Source: Lachnospiraceae bacterium C6A11
GTDB taxonomy: Bacteria; Bacillota; Clostridia; Lachnospirales; Lachnospiraceae
Assembly: GCA_000702245.1 (NCBI GenBank)
Contig: JNKY01000013.1
Span: 1 to 64,000, forward strand
Reading direction: 5' to 3'
DNA: 64,000 bases
Each line of letters opens with the position of its first letter. The stretch's first letter is position 1. Under the pieces are notes generated by a model. That model worked only from the letters and a program-made list of their open reading frames with translations. It ran no database searches and was not told the origin of the DNA. The translations under genes and the position numbers were made by a program. Shown piece after piece: positions 34,881 to 43,318 of the stretch.

Positions 34881-37169
34881 TCACTTGCGATCTTTGCGTG
34901 ACTTCAGCTCTTTTCTCATTTTTCTTTCATATGCCATAGTCAGGCACATTGCTCCGCAGGAAACCACGGCAAGCAGCGTCCAGATCTGCAGATTAGAGGT
35001 GTCTCCCGTGGCAGGTGAATTATCTGTATTATCTGTTTCCACTGAGGCTTCAGCCCCCTGATAGATGGCATACGTCGAAAAATGATTCAATGTCACTTTT
35101 GCCATAGTTGTTAAAGTTCCGTCCGGAAGAACATAGTCAGGTATGGTTTCTACCTTCAGCTGCTCTGTTGCATCAGTAGATTCAGAGATAAATACTGCAT
35201 GGATATCGTCTTTCCCCCAGTCGTTTCCGAGCTGAATGTACCAATCAATCGATTGAGGAAGCGTAGTGTATTTCTCACCATTAGGTTTTATAACATCAAT
35301 CAAGAATACCCATAACTTATCGTTTTCGGCGTATTCTCTCAGATCATCATCCAGTTTTTCTACATACTTATCCCATTCCTCCCTGTTATTTGTACTGTTA
35401 AGAAGCGTCACACTAAAAGTATCTCCATTTTTAAAAACCCCTTCGCCATTGTCGATTGCAGTCCACGTATCCCCTACTTTCATGATGATCATTTCATTTG
35501 TCGTGATTTCCGCAGTCGTCGCTCCGCTCGGTGTAACCTTTGCTATTGAAGTCTCGCCATAGCCGGATTTCTCCGCATTTTGAGCTTTTTCAGGAGAATA
35601 ATCCGTAATATTGAGCTTCCCGCCCATCACAACCACTTCATAATTTGGATTATCCCCCAGCAAAACTTTGATATCATACTCGCCGATATTTTCCCCTTTC
35701 GAACGGGAGAGAGTATAAATCAGTTTGTCTTTCCCGACCAAGCCCCTGACTGTAGCGGTCAATTTCGGATCATCTTCACCCTGTTCCTTGGACTTGTCGT
35801 CTACTTTGACGATGACCTTTGCCTTAATAACCGTGAGAATTCCATTTTTTGTCGTCACATTATAGTTCTCTGACTTTCCCTTCATAAATTGGTAGCTGTA
35901 TACTTCATTAGCGACTCTTGATTCACTCGGAAACTTGATCGACCCTTTTACTACAGCTTCGATCTTGTCGTCGTTGACAAGTCCTTCAACTATGTAATCC
36001 GCATCGCTGTGCTCTGTACCATCATAAATGAATCTTTTGCTTTTTGCCGTGATTATGACATCCTTCGGATTGATGGTGAAAGTTTTTTCAACTGTGCCTG
36101 AGTAATTACCCATACCGGTAATTGTGACTTTAGCCCCCGCTATGACTTTTCCATCCTTGTCACAGGTGACATCCATATTGTTTGAGTAGGATACCGTATA
36201 GTCCGTCTCCGGTGTCAGTACAGTCTCTCCATCGATAACGGTCACCTTTGGTGTTTGCTCTTCGCCATTGTAGGTCACAGGCGAAATCTCAACAACCATA
36301 TCCTCCGTGAGATCTTTCATCTGATCAGGATCAGCTTCATCAGAATCAAGCTCGCCCCTTTGAAGCACCTTGCCATCTTCTGTGAAATAGTAACCGTTGT
36401 CATCCTTATCATATTTCAGCCCAAACCCTGCTGCAGTCGCATATTTCTCAACAATGGAAATATACTCTTCAGGTTTTTCTGTATCAATCTCAATATAGGA
36501 AATATTAGTGATCGCACAGCCGTATCCGATTTCAATACCAACATCATTCATTATGTAGAGATACATATCGCTGATATTCAGAGTTGATCCTCCGGCAAGG
36601 ATAATATTACCTCCGTACCATCCCAATAAACCGTCACTTTCTATTCCTTCACATGTAACCGATGCTCCGGCAAGAGCAAACTGTCCTTCACCGGATATAG
36701 TCGAAGTTATCACAGCTGAGCAGTTTTCAAAGCTAAGATCACCATAGACAGAGATTGAACCAGCCTTAATTGCTCCTCCATCCTCGGAAGAGACTATGCT
36801 CACCGCAGCATTCTTCGCACCGGCTTCGTCGTATTCACCAACATTGATATAGTTTCCTGCAAGTGTTTTTCCGTTCAGATCAATGGTTATCGATTTGCCG
36901 GCAGTGATCTCGAGCACACTATCCTCCCCGCCGTTAATATCGCAGCTTAATTGGAAAAAGCCCTCCGATTCACCGACTCTTTTTACAAGGTCCTCCCAGG
37001 ACTCAATGATCCACGGATTATCCTCCGAACCACCTTCCTCGCTCCCCGCTCCGACTGCCGGATCGTTATTCGGCTCTCTCAATTCTGCCGCTTCGGCCAC
37101 TGAAACCATACCGGTCAGTACAAATACGAAAGCGGCCATCACCAACAATAGTTTCCTGATATTCTTCAT
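34881..37169 (-). CDS. Secreted, sortase-anchored surface protein with MBG-type domains
   Basis: From the ATG at 37169 (GAGGG upstream) the product is about 762 residues with a clear signal peptide (KNIRKLLLVMAAFVFVLTG...AEAA). Residues about 45-230 contain beta-helix-like, Gly-rich segments (SITIDLNGKTLAG). From about 285 there are MBG-like sandwich domains with phrases such as ISPVTYNGEEQTPKVTV and FIYDGTEHSDADY. The end has a sorting-type signal SPATGD, a hydrophobic stretch and a basic tail ERKMRKELKSRKDRK. It is probably wall-attached and may bind host or plant material; the ligand is unknown. An earlier ATG six codons upstream is less favoured. Confidence 0.88.
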   Translation of the reverse strand: MKNIRKLLLVMAAFVFVLTGMVSVAEAAELREPNNDPAVGAGSEEGGSEDNPWIIESWEDLVKRVGESEGFFQLSCDINGGEDSVLEITAGKSITIDLNGKTLAGNYINVGEYDEAGAKNAAVSIVSSEDGGAIKAGSISVYGDLSFENCSAVITSTISGEGQFALAGASVTCEGIESDGLLGWYGGNIILAGGSTLNISDMYLYIMNDVGIEIGYGCAITNISYIEIDTEKPEEYISIVEKYATAAGFGLKYDKDDNGYYFTEDGKVLQRGELDSDEADPDQMKDLTEDMVVEISPVTYNGEEQTPKVTVIDGETVLTPETDYTVSYSNNMDVTCDKDGKVIAGAKVTITGMGNYSGTVEKTFTINPKDVIITAKSKRFIYDGTEHSDADYIVEGLVNDDKIEAVVKGSIKFPSESRVANEVYSYQFMKGKSENYNVTTKNGILTVIKAKVIVKVDDKSKEQGEDDPKLTATVRGLVGKDKLIYTLSRSKGENIGEYDIKVLLGDNPNYEVVVMGGKLNITDYSPEKAQNAEKSGYGETSIAKVTPSGATTAEITTNEMIIMKVGDTWTAIDNGEGVFKNGDTFSVTLLNSTNNREEWDKYVEKLDDDLREYAENDKLWVFLIDVIKPNGEKYTTLPQSIDWYIQLGNDWGKDDIHAVFISESTDATEQLKVETIPDYVLPDGTLTTMAKVTLNHFSTYAIYQGAEASVETDNTDNSPATGDTSNLQIWTLLAVVSCGAMCLTMAYERKMRKELKSRKDRK

Positions 37170-37310
37170 AACAATCCCTCTTTTCATAACAAAACAATAC
37201 CAGTCATGCCCTCTGGTATTTAAAAAAACAGTTGATATTTAAATCTTATCACATGAGCAGTCCGAAAACAATCAAGTAATAAACCATCAATGCAGAAAAC
37301 ACCATTTTAA

Positions 37311-37345
37311 AAAGAAAAAACGCAGGTAGCTCTCGCCACCTGCGT
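37311..37345 (-). terminator. Intrinsic terminator after glgP
   Basis: On the minus strand ACGCAGGTGGC / GCTACCTGCGT with a GAGA loop is followed by TTTTTTCTTT, 27 nt past the glgP stop. Confidence 0.95.
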
Positions 37346-37371
37346 AAGGGAAGGGATATAGTTTAATGAAA

Positions 37372-39663
37372 TTAAGCTATCTTTTTCTGTATTTCATCCT
37401 CTGTCTCTTCCAGATCAAGCTTCCAGATCTCCTTGTTGTACTGGTCGATTGTTCTGTCTGATGAGAAGAATCCGGCCTTAGCGATATTTACGAGCATCTT
37501 CTTAGCCCACGCCGTACGGTCCTCGTAATCGCTGTATGCCTTTTCTCTTGCAGTCTTGTAAGCCTCAAAATCAGGGAGGGTCATGAACCAGTCCTTGTTG
37601 ATGAGCTCGCCGTAGAGTCTTCTGAGGTTCTCCTCACAGCCAACTGCAAGCATTGTGTCGCTTACGATGAAATCGATCGCACGCTTGATTGATGCATTTC
37701 CTTCATAATATGATCTTGCAGAGTAATCGCCTCTTGCGTAACGAGCGATTACATCATCTGAAGACTCACCGAAGGTGTAGATGTTATCTTCGCCAACAAG
37801 CTCACAGATCTCAACATTTGCGCCATCCATTGTACCAAGAGTAACAGCACCGTTAAGCATGAACTTCATGTTTCCGGTTCCGGAAGCCTCCTTGGAAGCA
37901 AGCGAAATCTGCTCCGAAATGTCGCAGGAAGGGATGAGTTTCTCAGCAAGTGTAACGTTATAGTTCTCAACCATAACTACGCTGAGGTACGGAGAAACTT
38001 CCGGATCAGCTGCGATGATCTGCTGCATACAGAGGATCAGATGAATGATATCTTTGGCGATAGTATATGCAGGCGCAGCCTTCGCACCGAAAAATACAGT
38101 TATAGGCATAGACGGCTTTAATCCCGCCTTTATTTCAAAATATTTGTCAATTACATAGAGCATATTGAGCTGCTGACGCTTGTACTCATGAAGTCTCTTA
38201 ACCTGGATGTCGAAGATAGATGCAGGATTTACAACAAGTCCCTGTGTCTCCTTAAGGTACTGAGCAAGCATAGCCTTCTTCTCGTCCTTAACTGTGAGGA
38301 TCTTTCCAAGAACGAGCTCATCATCCTTATATGCAAGAAGCTTCTCAAGCTCTGAAGCATCCTTCTTCCAGCCCTCACCGATAAGCTCTGTGATCAGCTC
38401 TGAAAGTTCAGGATTGCATGACATGAGCCAACGACGGAAGGTGATACCATTTGTCTTGTTGTTGAACTTCTCAGGATAGAGCTTGTAGAAGTTATTCAGC
38501 TCTTCATTCTTCAGTATTTCCGTATGAAGGAAGGCAACGCCGTTTACGCTGTAGCCGTAGTGGATGTCCATGTGAGCCATGTGAACAAGTCCGTCCTTAA
38601 TGATGTATGTGCTCTCGTCCTTAACGGTCTTCTTGATACGGTTGTCAAGCTCGCGAATGATAGGCATAAGCTGTGGAACAGCCTTCTCAAGGAAGTGGAT
38701 AGGCCACTTCTCAAGCGCCTCTGCAAGGATTGTATGGTTAGTATATGCGCAGACCTTCGAAACGATGTCGATAGCCTCGTCGAGAAGGATGCCCCTCTCC
38801 TGAAGCTGACGGATCAGTTCAGGGATTACCATTGAAGGATGTGTGTCATTGATCTGAACTGCAACATAATCAGCAAGGTCGTGAAGGTCACTTCCGCGCA
38901 TAACTGCTTCGTCAAGGATAAGGTAAGCTGCATTTGCAACCATGAAATACTGCTGATAAACTCTGAGGATTCTTCCCTTATCATCTGAATCGTCCGGATA
39001 AAGGAAAAGTGTCAGGTTCTTCATGATGTCTTCCTTATCGAAATCAATTGTCTCACCAACGATGCTCTCATCTACGCTTTCGATGTCGAACAGGTGAAGC
39101 TTTGTTGTACGGTTCTCATAACCGAGAACGTCGATATCATAGAGGCGTGACTGAACGTCAAAGCCGCCAAAATGTACTCTGTAAGAGGTCTCAGTTCTGT
39201 TAAGCCAGCTGTTCTCTGTGATCCATGGGTTTGGAGTCTCTCTCTGAAGATTATTTTCAAATACCTGCTTGAACAGACCATAGTGATAGTTAAGTCCTAC
39301 TCCGTCGCCATTGAGGCCGAGTGTTGCGATCGAGTCAAGGAAGCAGGCTGCAAGTCTTCCGAGACCGCCGTTTCCAAGTGATGGCTCAAGCTCGAGCTCC
39401 TCAAGCTTTGCAAGATCCTTGCCCTCGTCAGCGAGAACCTTCTTAACATCATCATATATTTTAAGGTTGATCAGATTGTTTGAAAGAAGCTTTCCGATAA
39501 GGAACTCTGCTGAGATGTAGTAGAGCTTCTTCTTTCCGTCATTTGATTCCTTAGCCTTCGCCTTTTCCTTTACAAGATTAAGGAGAGCGATGTAAAGCTC
39601 TTCATCTGTACTTTCCTTGATCGTCTTCTGAAGCTTTGCTTCAAGTGTTTCCTTAAGTGACAT
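37372..39663 (-). CDS. glgP: Glycogen/starch/alpha-glucan phosphorylase
   Basis: GlgP releases glucose-1-phosphate from alpha-1,4-glucans using phosphate and PLP. The 763-residue product shows [19 protein letters not shown], the [11 protein letters not shown] region, and the PLP site near the C-terminus ([20 protein letters not shown], Lys in NMK), followed by [11 protein letters not shown]. It is shorter than E. coli GlgP, which is normal in this group. It fits with the GH13 enzyme at 15747-17843 in glycogen or maltodextrin use. A GAGGAAAC ribosome site precedes the ATG and a strong terminator follows. Confidence 0.97.
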   Translation of the reverse strand: MSLKETLEAKLQKTIKESTDEELYIALLNLVKEKAKAKESNDGKKKLYYISAEFLIGKLLSNNLINLKIYDDVKKVLADEGKDLAKLEELELEPSLGNGGLGRLAACFLDSIATLGLNGDGVGLNYHYGLFKQVFENNLQRETPNPWITENSWLNRTETSYRVHFGGFDVQSRLYDIDVLGYENRTTKLHLFDIESVDESIVGETIDFDKEDIMKNLTLFLYPDDSDDKGRILRVYQQYFMVANAAYLILDEAVMRGSDLHDLADYVAVQINDTHPSMVIPELIRQLQERGILLDEAIDIVSKVCAYTNHTILAEALEKWPIHFLEKAVPQLMPIIRELDNRIKKTVKDESTYIIKDGLVHMAHMDIHYGYSVNGVAFLHTEILKNEELNNFYKLYPEKFNNKTNGITFRRWLMSCNPELSELITELIGEGWKKDASELEKLLAYKDDELVLGKILTVKDEKKAMLAQYLKETQGLVVNPASIFDIQVKRLHEYKRQQLNMLYVIDKYFEIKAGLKPSMPITVFFGAKAAPAYTIAKDIIHLILCMQQIIAADPEVSPYLSVVMVENYNVTLAEKLIPSCDISEQISLASKEASGTGNMKFMLNGAVTLGTMDGANVEICELVGEDNIYTFGESSDDVIARYARGDYSARSYYEGNASIKRAIDFIVSDTMLAVGCEENLRRLYGELINKDWFMTLPDFEAYKTAREKAYSDYEDRTAWAKKMLVNIAKAGFFSSDRTIDQYNKEIWKLDLEETEDEIQKKIA

Positions 39664-40038
39664 TTTTGTTTCCTCCCGATTTCTCTCTTTTGAATTACTA
39701 TAATGTTTTATGTTTTTCGCGAGCGCTTCAGCGCCTCATTAGTTTCATTTTTCATCAGTCGGTACCTGCGCACCGCCTTAGTTTTGTTTCGGTCGATGCC
39801 GAAGCACCGCCTTACATGCATAATATAGCGCAGGGCACAAATTAAGTCTTGTTTTATCAAACCATTTTTTAACACAATCCTATCCTTATTTTACGAAACT
39901 TTTGGATTTTCCTTTGAAATATGCGATATCGAATGATATAATCCTCTTATATCCGTGCAGGATTATGCTATGCATAATCCTGGTACACATGGATAATATA
40001 GTTACATTTGTTTCACTATATTTTCAGGGAGAAACCGC
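39664..40038. other. Intergenic region with divergent promoters; palindrome before araC-type gene
   Basis: This 375-bp gap lies between glgP (minus) and the AraC-type gene (plus). A plausible plus promoter is TTTGAA (39913-39918), 18 nt, TATAAT (39937-39942). Downstream of it a perfect inverted repeat with 9-bp arms GGATTATGC and a 3-nt centre spans 39960-39980 and could be an operator or a leader hairpin. Three short GC-rich imperfect palindromes (GCGCTTCAGCGC near 39722, GGTACCTGCGCACC near 39760, and one near 39792) lie nearer glgP. No gene is apparent. Confidence 0.6.
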
Positions 40039-40929
40039 ATGAATATAACACAATACGAGAATTATCAGGAGAAAAAGACTCACGGTGAGATCAACTTTCC
40101 GTTTGTTACATATATTTGTACAATACCGCTCGATTTCAAGACCGTGCCTCTGCACTGGCACGAGGAGATGGAGATCATTTATATAAAGAAGGGCACCGGC
40201 TGCATCTCGGTGAATCTGAACGAGTTCAGCGTGGCGGAGGGTTCTGTCATCATCGTTCTGCCGGGCCAGCTGCATTCGATCTACACCTCCGACGACACCG
40301 AGCGTATGGAATACGAAAATATCATATTTAACCCAGGCATCCTTCTGTCCAAGCAGGCCGACACCTGCTCCAAGGACTATCTATTGCCGCTCTTCTCGGG
40401 GGACATCTCTGTTCCGGTGCATTTTCACTCGGGCGTCCCACATTATAATGAGATTGCGGAAATACTGGACAACTGCGACCGTGCCGGCGAGCAGAAGCCT
40501 TACGGCGAAGCCCTGTATCTGAAGGCCCAGCTCTTCATGCTGCTCTTCGTCTTAGAAAACAAATGCCAGCTCAGCGAGCCGGCAATCAAAAGCATGAAGT
40601 CTCTGGAGTCCATGAAGAACGTCATCAAATACGTCGAGCTCCACTACGCGGAGCATATAACAATTGAGGACGCAGCAGAGATAGCTTCCTGCTCACCTTC
40701 TTATTTTATGAAGTGCTTTAAGAAGACCTTCCACTCGTCCTTCATCGATTATCTAAAAAATTACCGCCTGACCATCGCAGCGAGAATGCTGACCCAGTCA
40801 GACGGCAGTGTTCTTGAGATATGTGAAAATGTAGGTTTCGACAACCTGTCTTACTTCATCCGAAGCTTCAAGGCAAAGTACGGCGTAACTCCGGGGAAAT
40901 ACGCGATCATCACCAAGTCAATGCAATGA
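40039..40929 (+). CDS. AraC family transcriptional regulator with cupin sensor domain
   Basis: The 296-residue product has an N-terminal cupin (HWHEEMEIIYIKKGTGCISVN, about residues 39-100) that probably senses a sugar. A C-terminal AraC DNA-binding domain carries two HTH motifs: IEDAAEIASCSPSYFMKCFKK, and SVLEICENVGFDNLSYFIRSFKAKYGVTPGKY, the family signature. GGGAG precedes the ATG by about 6 nt. It is divergent from glgP; such regulators usually control neighbouring carbohydrate genes, so glgP is a candidate target by position only. Its last 12 bases overlap the end of the convergent toxin gene. Confidence 0.93.
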   Translation: MNITQYENYQEKKTHGEINFPFVTYICTIPLDFKTVPLHWHEEMEIIYIKKGTGCISVNLNEFSVAEGSVIIVLPGQLHSIYTSDDTERMEYENIIFNPGILLSKQADTCSKDYLLPLFSGDISVPVHFHSGVPHYNEIAEILDNCDRAGEQKPYGEALYLKAQLFMLLFVLENKCQLSEPAIKSMKSLESMKNVIKYVELHYAEHITIEDAAEIASCSPSYFMKCFKKTFHSSFIDYLKNYRLTIAARMLTQSDGSVLEICENVGFDNLSYFIRSFKAKYGVTPGKYAIITKSMQ

Positions 40930-41433
40930 TTCACCTTCCCAGACTTCATGTGCCTCTTCAAGCGTTTTAATCATACAACTATTTCTTACCAATTCTTCAT
41001 CCTCCGCTGATATGATTCTTTCGTAGGTCTTTTTAGCCAGCTTTTGAATACGCGATCTGTTAGTTTTACAGAATTTATACTCTTTCTCTAACAGAATCTT
41101 GTATTCCTGAGAAAATTCTTCAGATTTAAAATCAAGCGGTAGCAGACAATCTTTAGGTACAGGAATCATATAGTTAAACCTTAATGATCCAACAGATATT
41201 AGTTTATTATGATCCTTAACCTTTATAATCAGATTATCCCTTTGTGCCTTTGTATATGAAGAAACCGGTACATAATAACATCTACCTGATATTTCCAACA
41301 CAGCGCCATATACAAATTTCCTTCTATTGCCATATGATACATTAGGAACCGTTGTAAATCCACGTTTCTGAACTTCTATATTTTTAAGATATTCAATATA
41401 ATCACCATTTACATAATAGAATGATATCTTCAA
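40918..41433 (-). CDS. Type III toxin-antitoxin endoribonuclease toxin (ToxN/AbiQ family)
   Basis: ToxN/AbiQ toxins are RNases held inactive by small RNAs made from tandem repeats. The product is about 171 residues. ISFYYVNGDYIEYLKNIE at the N-terminus, KFVYGAVLEISGRCYYVPVSSYTKAQRD (the family hallmark 'Y-x-P-x-S-S' region) and SLRFNYMIPVPKDCL match the fold. I start it at the TTG at 41433 because AAGGGGG lies 5 nt before it and because an earlier in-frame ATG at 41472 falls inside the upstream terminator. The antitoxin repeats, terminator and promoter precede it exactly as in known type III loci. AbiQ-type systems give phage resistance by abortive infection. Confidence 0.88.
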   Translation of the reverse strand: MKISFYYVNGDYIEYLKNIEVQKRGFTTVPNVSYGNRRKFVYGAVLEISGRCYYVPVSSYTKAQRDNLIIKVKDHNKLISVGSLRFNYMIPVPKDCLLPLDFKSEEFSQEYKILLEKEYKFCKTNRSRIQKLAKKTYERIISAEDEELVRNSCMIKTLEEAHEVWEGESLH

Positions 41434-41449
41434 GTTATCCCCCTTAACG

Positions 41450-41484
41450 CAAAACAAAGGATCTGATATCACCAGACCCTTTGT
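41450..41484 (-). terminator. Terminator between antitoxin repeats and toxin
   Basis: On the minus strand ACAAAGGGTCTG / CAGATCCTTTGT (12 bp, one G-T) is followed by TTTTG. In type III loci this leaky terminator sets the ratio of antitoxin RNA to toxin mRNA. Confidence 0.88.
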
Positions 41485-41497
41485 AATTGATTACACT

Positions 41498-41602
41498 CGT
41501 TCGCTCTTATGGAGGCGAAACTCCAATAACATCGTTCGCTCTTATGGAGGCGAAACTCCAATAACATCGCTCGCTCTTGTGGAGGCGAAACTCCAATAGA
41601 TG
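41498..41602 (-). ncRNA. Type III antitoxin RNA: three 35-nt tandem repeats
   Basis: Three contiguous 35-nt units (41498-41532, 41533-41567, 41568-41602); the first two are identical and the third differs at four or five bases. Each, on the minus strand, carries ATTGGAGTTTCGCCTCCA, a short hairpin GGAG-TTTCGC-CTCC that would give the antitoxin pseudoknot a stem. Repeat length equals that described for AbiQ antitoxin. The absence of spacers rules out CRISPR. Confidence 0.88.
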
Positions 41603-41623
41603 TGTAATCTCATCTTTAAAGTC

Positions 41624-41652
41624 ATAATATACAACATCATAAGTAATGTCAA
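41624..41652 (-). promoter_or_regulatory. Promoter of the type III antitoxin-toxin locus
   Basis: TTGACA (41652-41647), 17-nt spacer, TATTAT (41629-41624) on the minus strand, about 20 nt before the first antitoxin repeat. Confidence 0.88.
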
Positions 41653-41842
41653 CAAAAACAAAAGCTATAAAAACATAAAATACATATTTGCTTCTTCAGT
41701 TTTCCTCATACTTGCAGAAGCCTCAACGTAATAACTAGGCATGCTTATTGTGAATATCTACACAATGTTTATTTTTAAACCATTCCCATATACTTATGAA
41801 GAAACATTTCAACCTGTGCTTTTTCCTTTGGGGGGTGTTTTT

Positions 41843-42043
41843 ATTATCAGTTATACGCCGCTTTGGCAGACCATGAAGGACAAAAATATAACTCAATATA
41901 AGCTTTTAAAGTCCGGTATCGATAATAAAACCCTCGATAGCCTGAAGAAAGGCAAAAATATAACCTTAAATACTGTTGAGAAGCTTTGTTATATCCTGAA
42001 CTGCACACCTAATGATATTGTTAGCTTTGATTATGATGAATAA
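41843..42043 (+). CDS. Cro/C1-type HTH regulator, probable ATT start
   Basis: The 66-residue product is a compact Cro/C1-type HTH: ISYTPLWQTMKDKNITQYKL, then GIDNKTLDSLKKGKNITLNTV (recognition region) and LCYILNCTPNDIVSFDYDE, a very common small Firmicutes regulator that normally begins M-I-S-Y-x-P-L-W. Here the matching codon is ATT at 41843, with GGGGGG exactly 7 nt upstream. The alternative ATG at 41741 would add 34 unrelated residues, and the internal ATG at 41894 lacks a ribosome site and would remove helix 1. It is divergent from the toxin locus. Confidence 0.8.
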   Translation: MISYTPLWQTMKDKNITQYKLLKSGIDNKTLDSLKKGKNITLNTVEKLCYILNCTPNDIVSFDYDE

Positions 42044-42044
42044 T

Positions 42045-42080
42045 AAAACGGACGATTTAGTCTAACTAACCGTCCGTTTT
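42045..42080. terminator. Bidirectional intrinsic terminator
   Basis: AAAACGGACG / CGTCCGTTTT (10 bp) with a 16-nt loop lies directly after the HTH gene and before the minus-strand small frame; U tracts exist on both strands. Confidence 0.88.
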
Positions 42081-42097
42081 GTCATCATTGATTCTAA

Positions 42098-42265
42098 CTA
42101 TTCAAAAATATGAAGACTTATCTGATCATTTTTCTGTATATACAGATTAATACGACTGTATAGCTTTTCTTTCTGATATACATCCAGCTTTCCCCTTTCC
42201 CTTTCATTAAGAACAAGTGCCGAAAATATATCCATTATATCTGTTTTATTCTTTTGCAAATCTAT
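42098..42265 (-). CDS. Putative 55-residue protein, non-ATG start
   Basis: An open minus-strand frame encodes IDLQKNKTDIMDIFSALVLN then ERERGKLDVYQKEKLYSRIN and ends ISLHIFE. AGGAGG lies 8 nt before an ATA (42265-42263), which would be an unusual start; a GTG at 42274 overlaps the ribosome site. It ends at the shared terminator. Composition and the ribosome site suggest it is or was real. It may be the 3' part of a gene whose start is the 18-codon frame at 42316-42372. Family unknown. Confidence 0.4.
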   Translation of the reverse strand: MDLQKNKTDIMDIFSALVLNERERGKLDVYQKEKLYSRINLYIQKNDQISLHIFE

Positions 42266-42315
42266 GCTGGCCACCTCCTCTCCGCAATGCTATTACAAGA
42301 GAGCAGTTTCGGGTA

Positions 42316-42372
42316 TTATATTATCAATTCATTGCGGATTTGTCCACAATACACAACCTGATATTGACTCAT
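42316..42372 (-). pseudogene. 18-codon frame, possible start of a disrupted small gene
   Basis: ATG at 42372 with AAGGTGGAG about 6 nt upstream encodes MSQYQVVYCGQIRNELII and stops. The next coding-like frame (42098-42265) is in a different phase 50 nt on, so the two may be pieces of one decayed gene, or a leader and a gene. Confidence 0.35.
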
Positions 42373-42466
42373 TTTTAATCTCCACCTTTCCTTTCTACAG
42401 ATAAGACACATCATATAGGCAAACGGTTTTATCGTTATAAAATCCACGAAATGAAGCATGGCACAT

Positions 42467-42496
42467 AAAAAAAGCCCCGCAGATTGCCTGCGAGGC
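42467..42496 (-). terminator. Intrinsic terminator after 4-TM membrane gene
   Basis: GCCTCGCAG / CTGCGGGGC with a 5-nt loop followed by TTTTTTT on the minus strand, 38 nt past the stop at 42535. Confidence 0.95.
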
Positions 42497-42534
42497 AAAA
42501 ACAACAATATATTCAAGCAATAGTTTTCCCATTA

Positions 42535-43017
42535 TCATATAAGCCCGCCCAAAGCCAGCAGTATAAGCAGCATCAAGATGAAGAATGCCGCTGAGATGCC
42601 ACCAACAACGGCAGCTATCTTGCCGAACTTCTTATCGATTTCTTTTTTCATCAACATTCTGCCGGAAATAAATAGCATCACGCAAAGTATCGGGCAGATT
42701 ATCGTGGATATAACCGCAAGATTTGACGGGATATTATAGAAAATCTTATTTTTCGAATGGAACTCTGTGTATACGAAACTGCCGTCTTTTATGAGGCTGT
42801 AGCATTTTCCGAAAGCCACCGCCCAGCACACAATTGCGGTTACGGCGAATATCATTCCCGGAATTGATGCAAGCAGCATAGTATTTCCGATCTTTCGTCC
42901 CTCCGCCCGGGTTTTACGCCAGATCAGAACAGCAAAAACAAAGAATACCGGATACGCTATAAGCATATATCCGCTGTTCGTAAGTATACTATTTGTAAAT
43001 GAAAACGCTCTGCTCAT
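42535..43017 (-). CDS. Four-TM membrane protein, unknown
   Basis: The 160-residue product has hydrophobic segments near 15-33, 45-68, 97-117 and 135-158 with short charged loops (WRKTRAEGRKIGN; MLMKKEIDKKFGK). No motif is recognised. The ATG overlaps the TGA of the upstream frameshifted gene (ATGA), so it was probably co-translated with that gene and belongs to the run from the radical SAM gene. A terminator follows. Confidence 0.7.
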   Translation of the reverse strand: MSRAFSFTNSILTNSGYMLIAYPVFFVFAVLIWRKTRAEGRKIGNTMLLASIPGMIFAVTAIVCWAVAFGKCYSLIKDGSFVYTEFHSKNKIFYNIPSNLAVISTIICPILCVMLFISGRMLMKKEIDKKFGKIAAVVGGISAAFFILMLLILLALGGLI

Positions 43018-43285
43018 AATCCGCCTCTGACCTTTCTGACATTACGGTTCATCATATGTCTGCCATAAAACCTGAAGGCCAGCTTTCTGATCAGCCCGAT
43101 TTCCTGTCCATGCTCCTTCAGCAGCTCATCCGGACTGTCATATACTCCGAAATCCTGATTGATCCCCTCGCTCTGGATGAAAGTATCATTTCGCTCAAAA
43201 TCAATTACCGGATGTTTAAAATCCTTCAGAACCTTCGACGCAGGGATATTATCATCTGTAGAGCATACAAGCAGCTATCGGTCAT
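43014..43285 (-). pseudogene. Frameshifted small gene downstream of radical SAM gene
   Basis: ATG ACC GAT begins at 43285 with AGAAAG-type upstream purines, but the coding-like frame continues one phase off: LLVCSTDDNIPASKVLKDFK, FIQSEGINQDFGVYDSPDE, LAFRFYGRHMMNRNVRKVRG, ending at a TGA that overlaps the next ATG. A single missing base after codon 3 or 4 would restore an open frame of about 90 codons. I cannot name the family. Either a recent pseudogene or a sequencing error. Confidence 0.55.
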
Positions 43286-43318
43286 TCGTTCACTTTCTCT
43301 TTTTGAATAAGATTACCT

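Noticed and set aside
41498-41602. CRISPR array
   Set aside because: Three contiguous units without spacers, placed before a ToxN-like gene with promoter and terminator, fit an antitoxin RNA. No cas genes are in the window.
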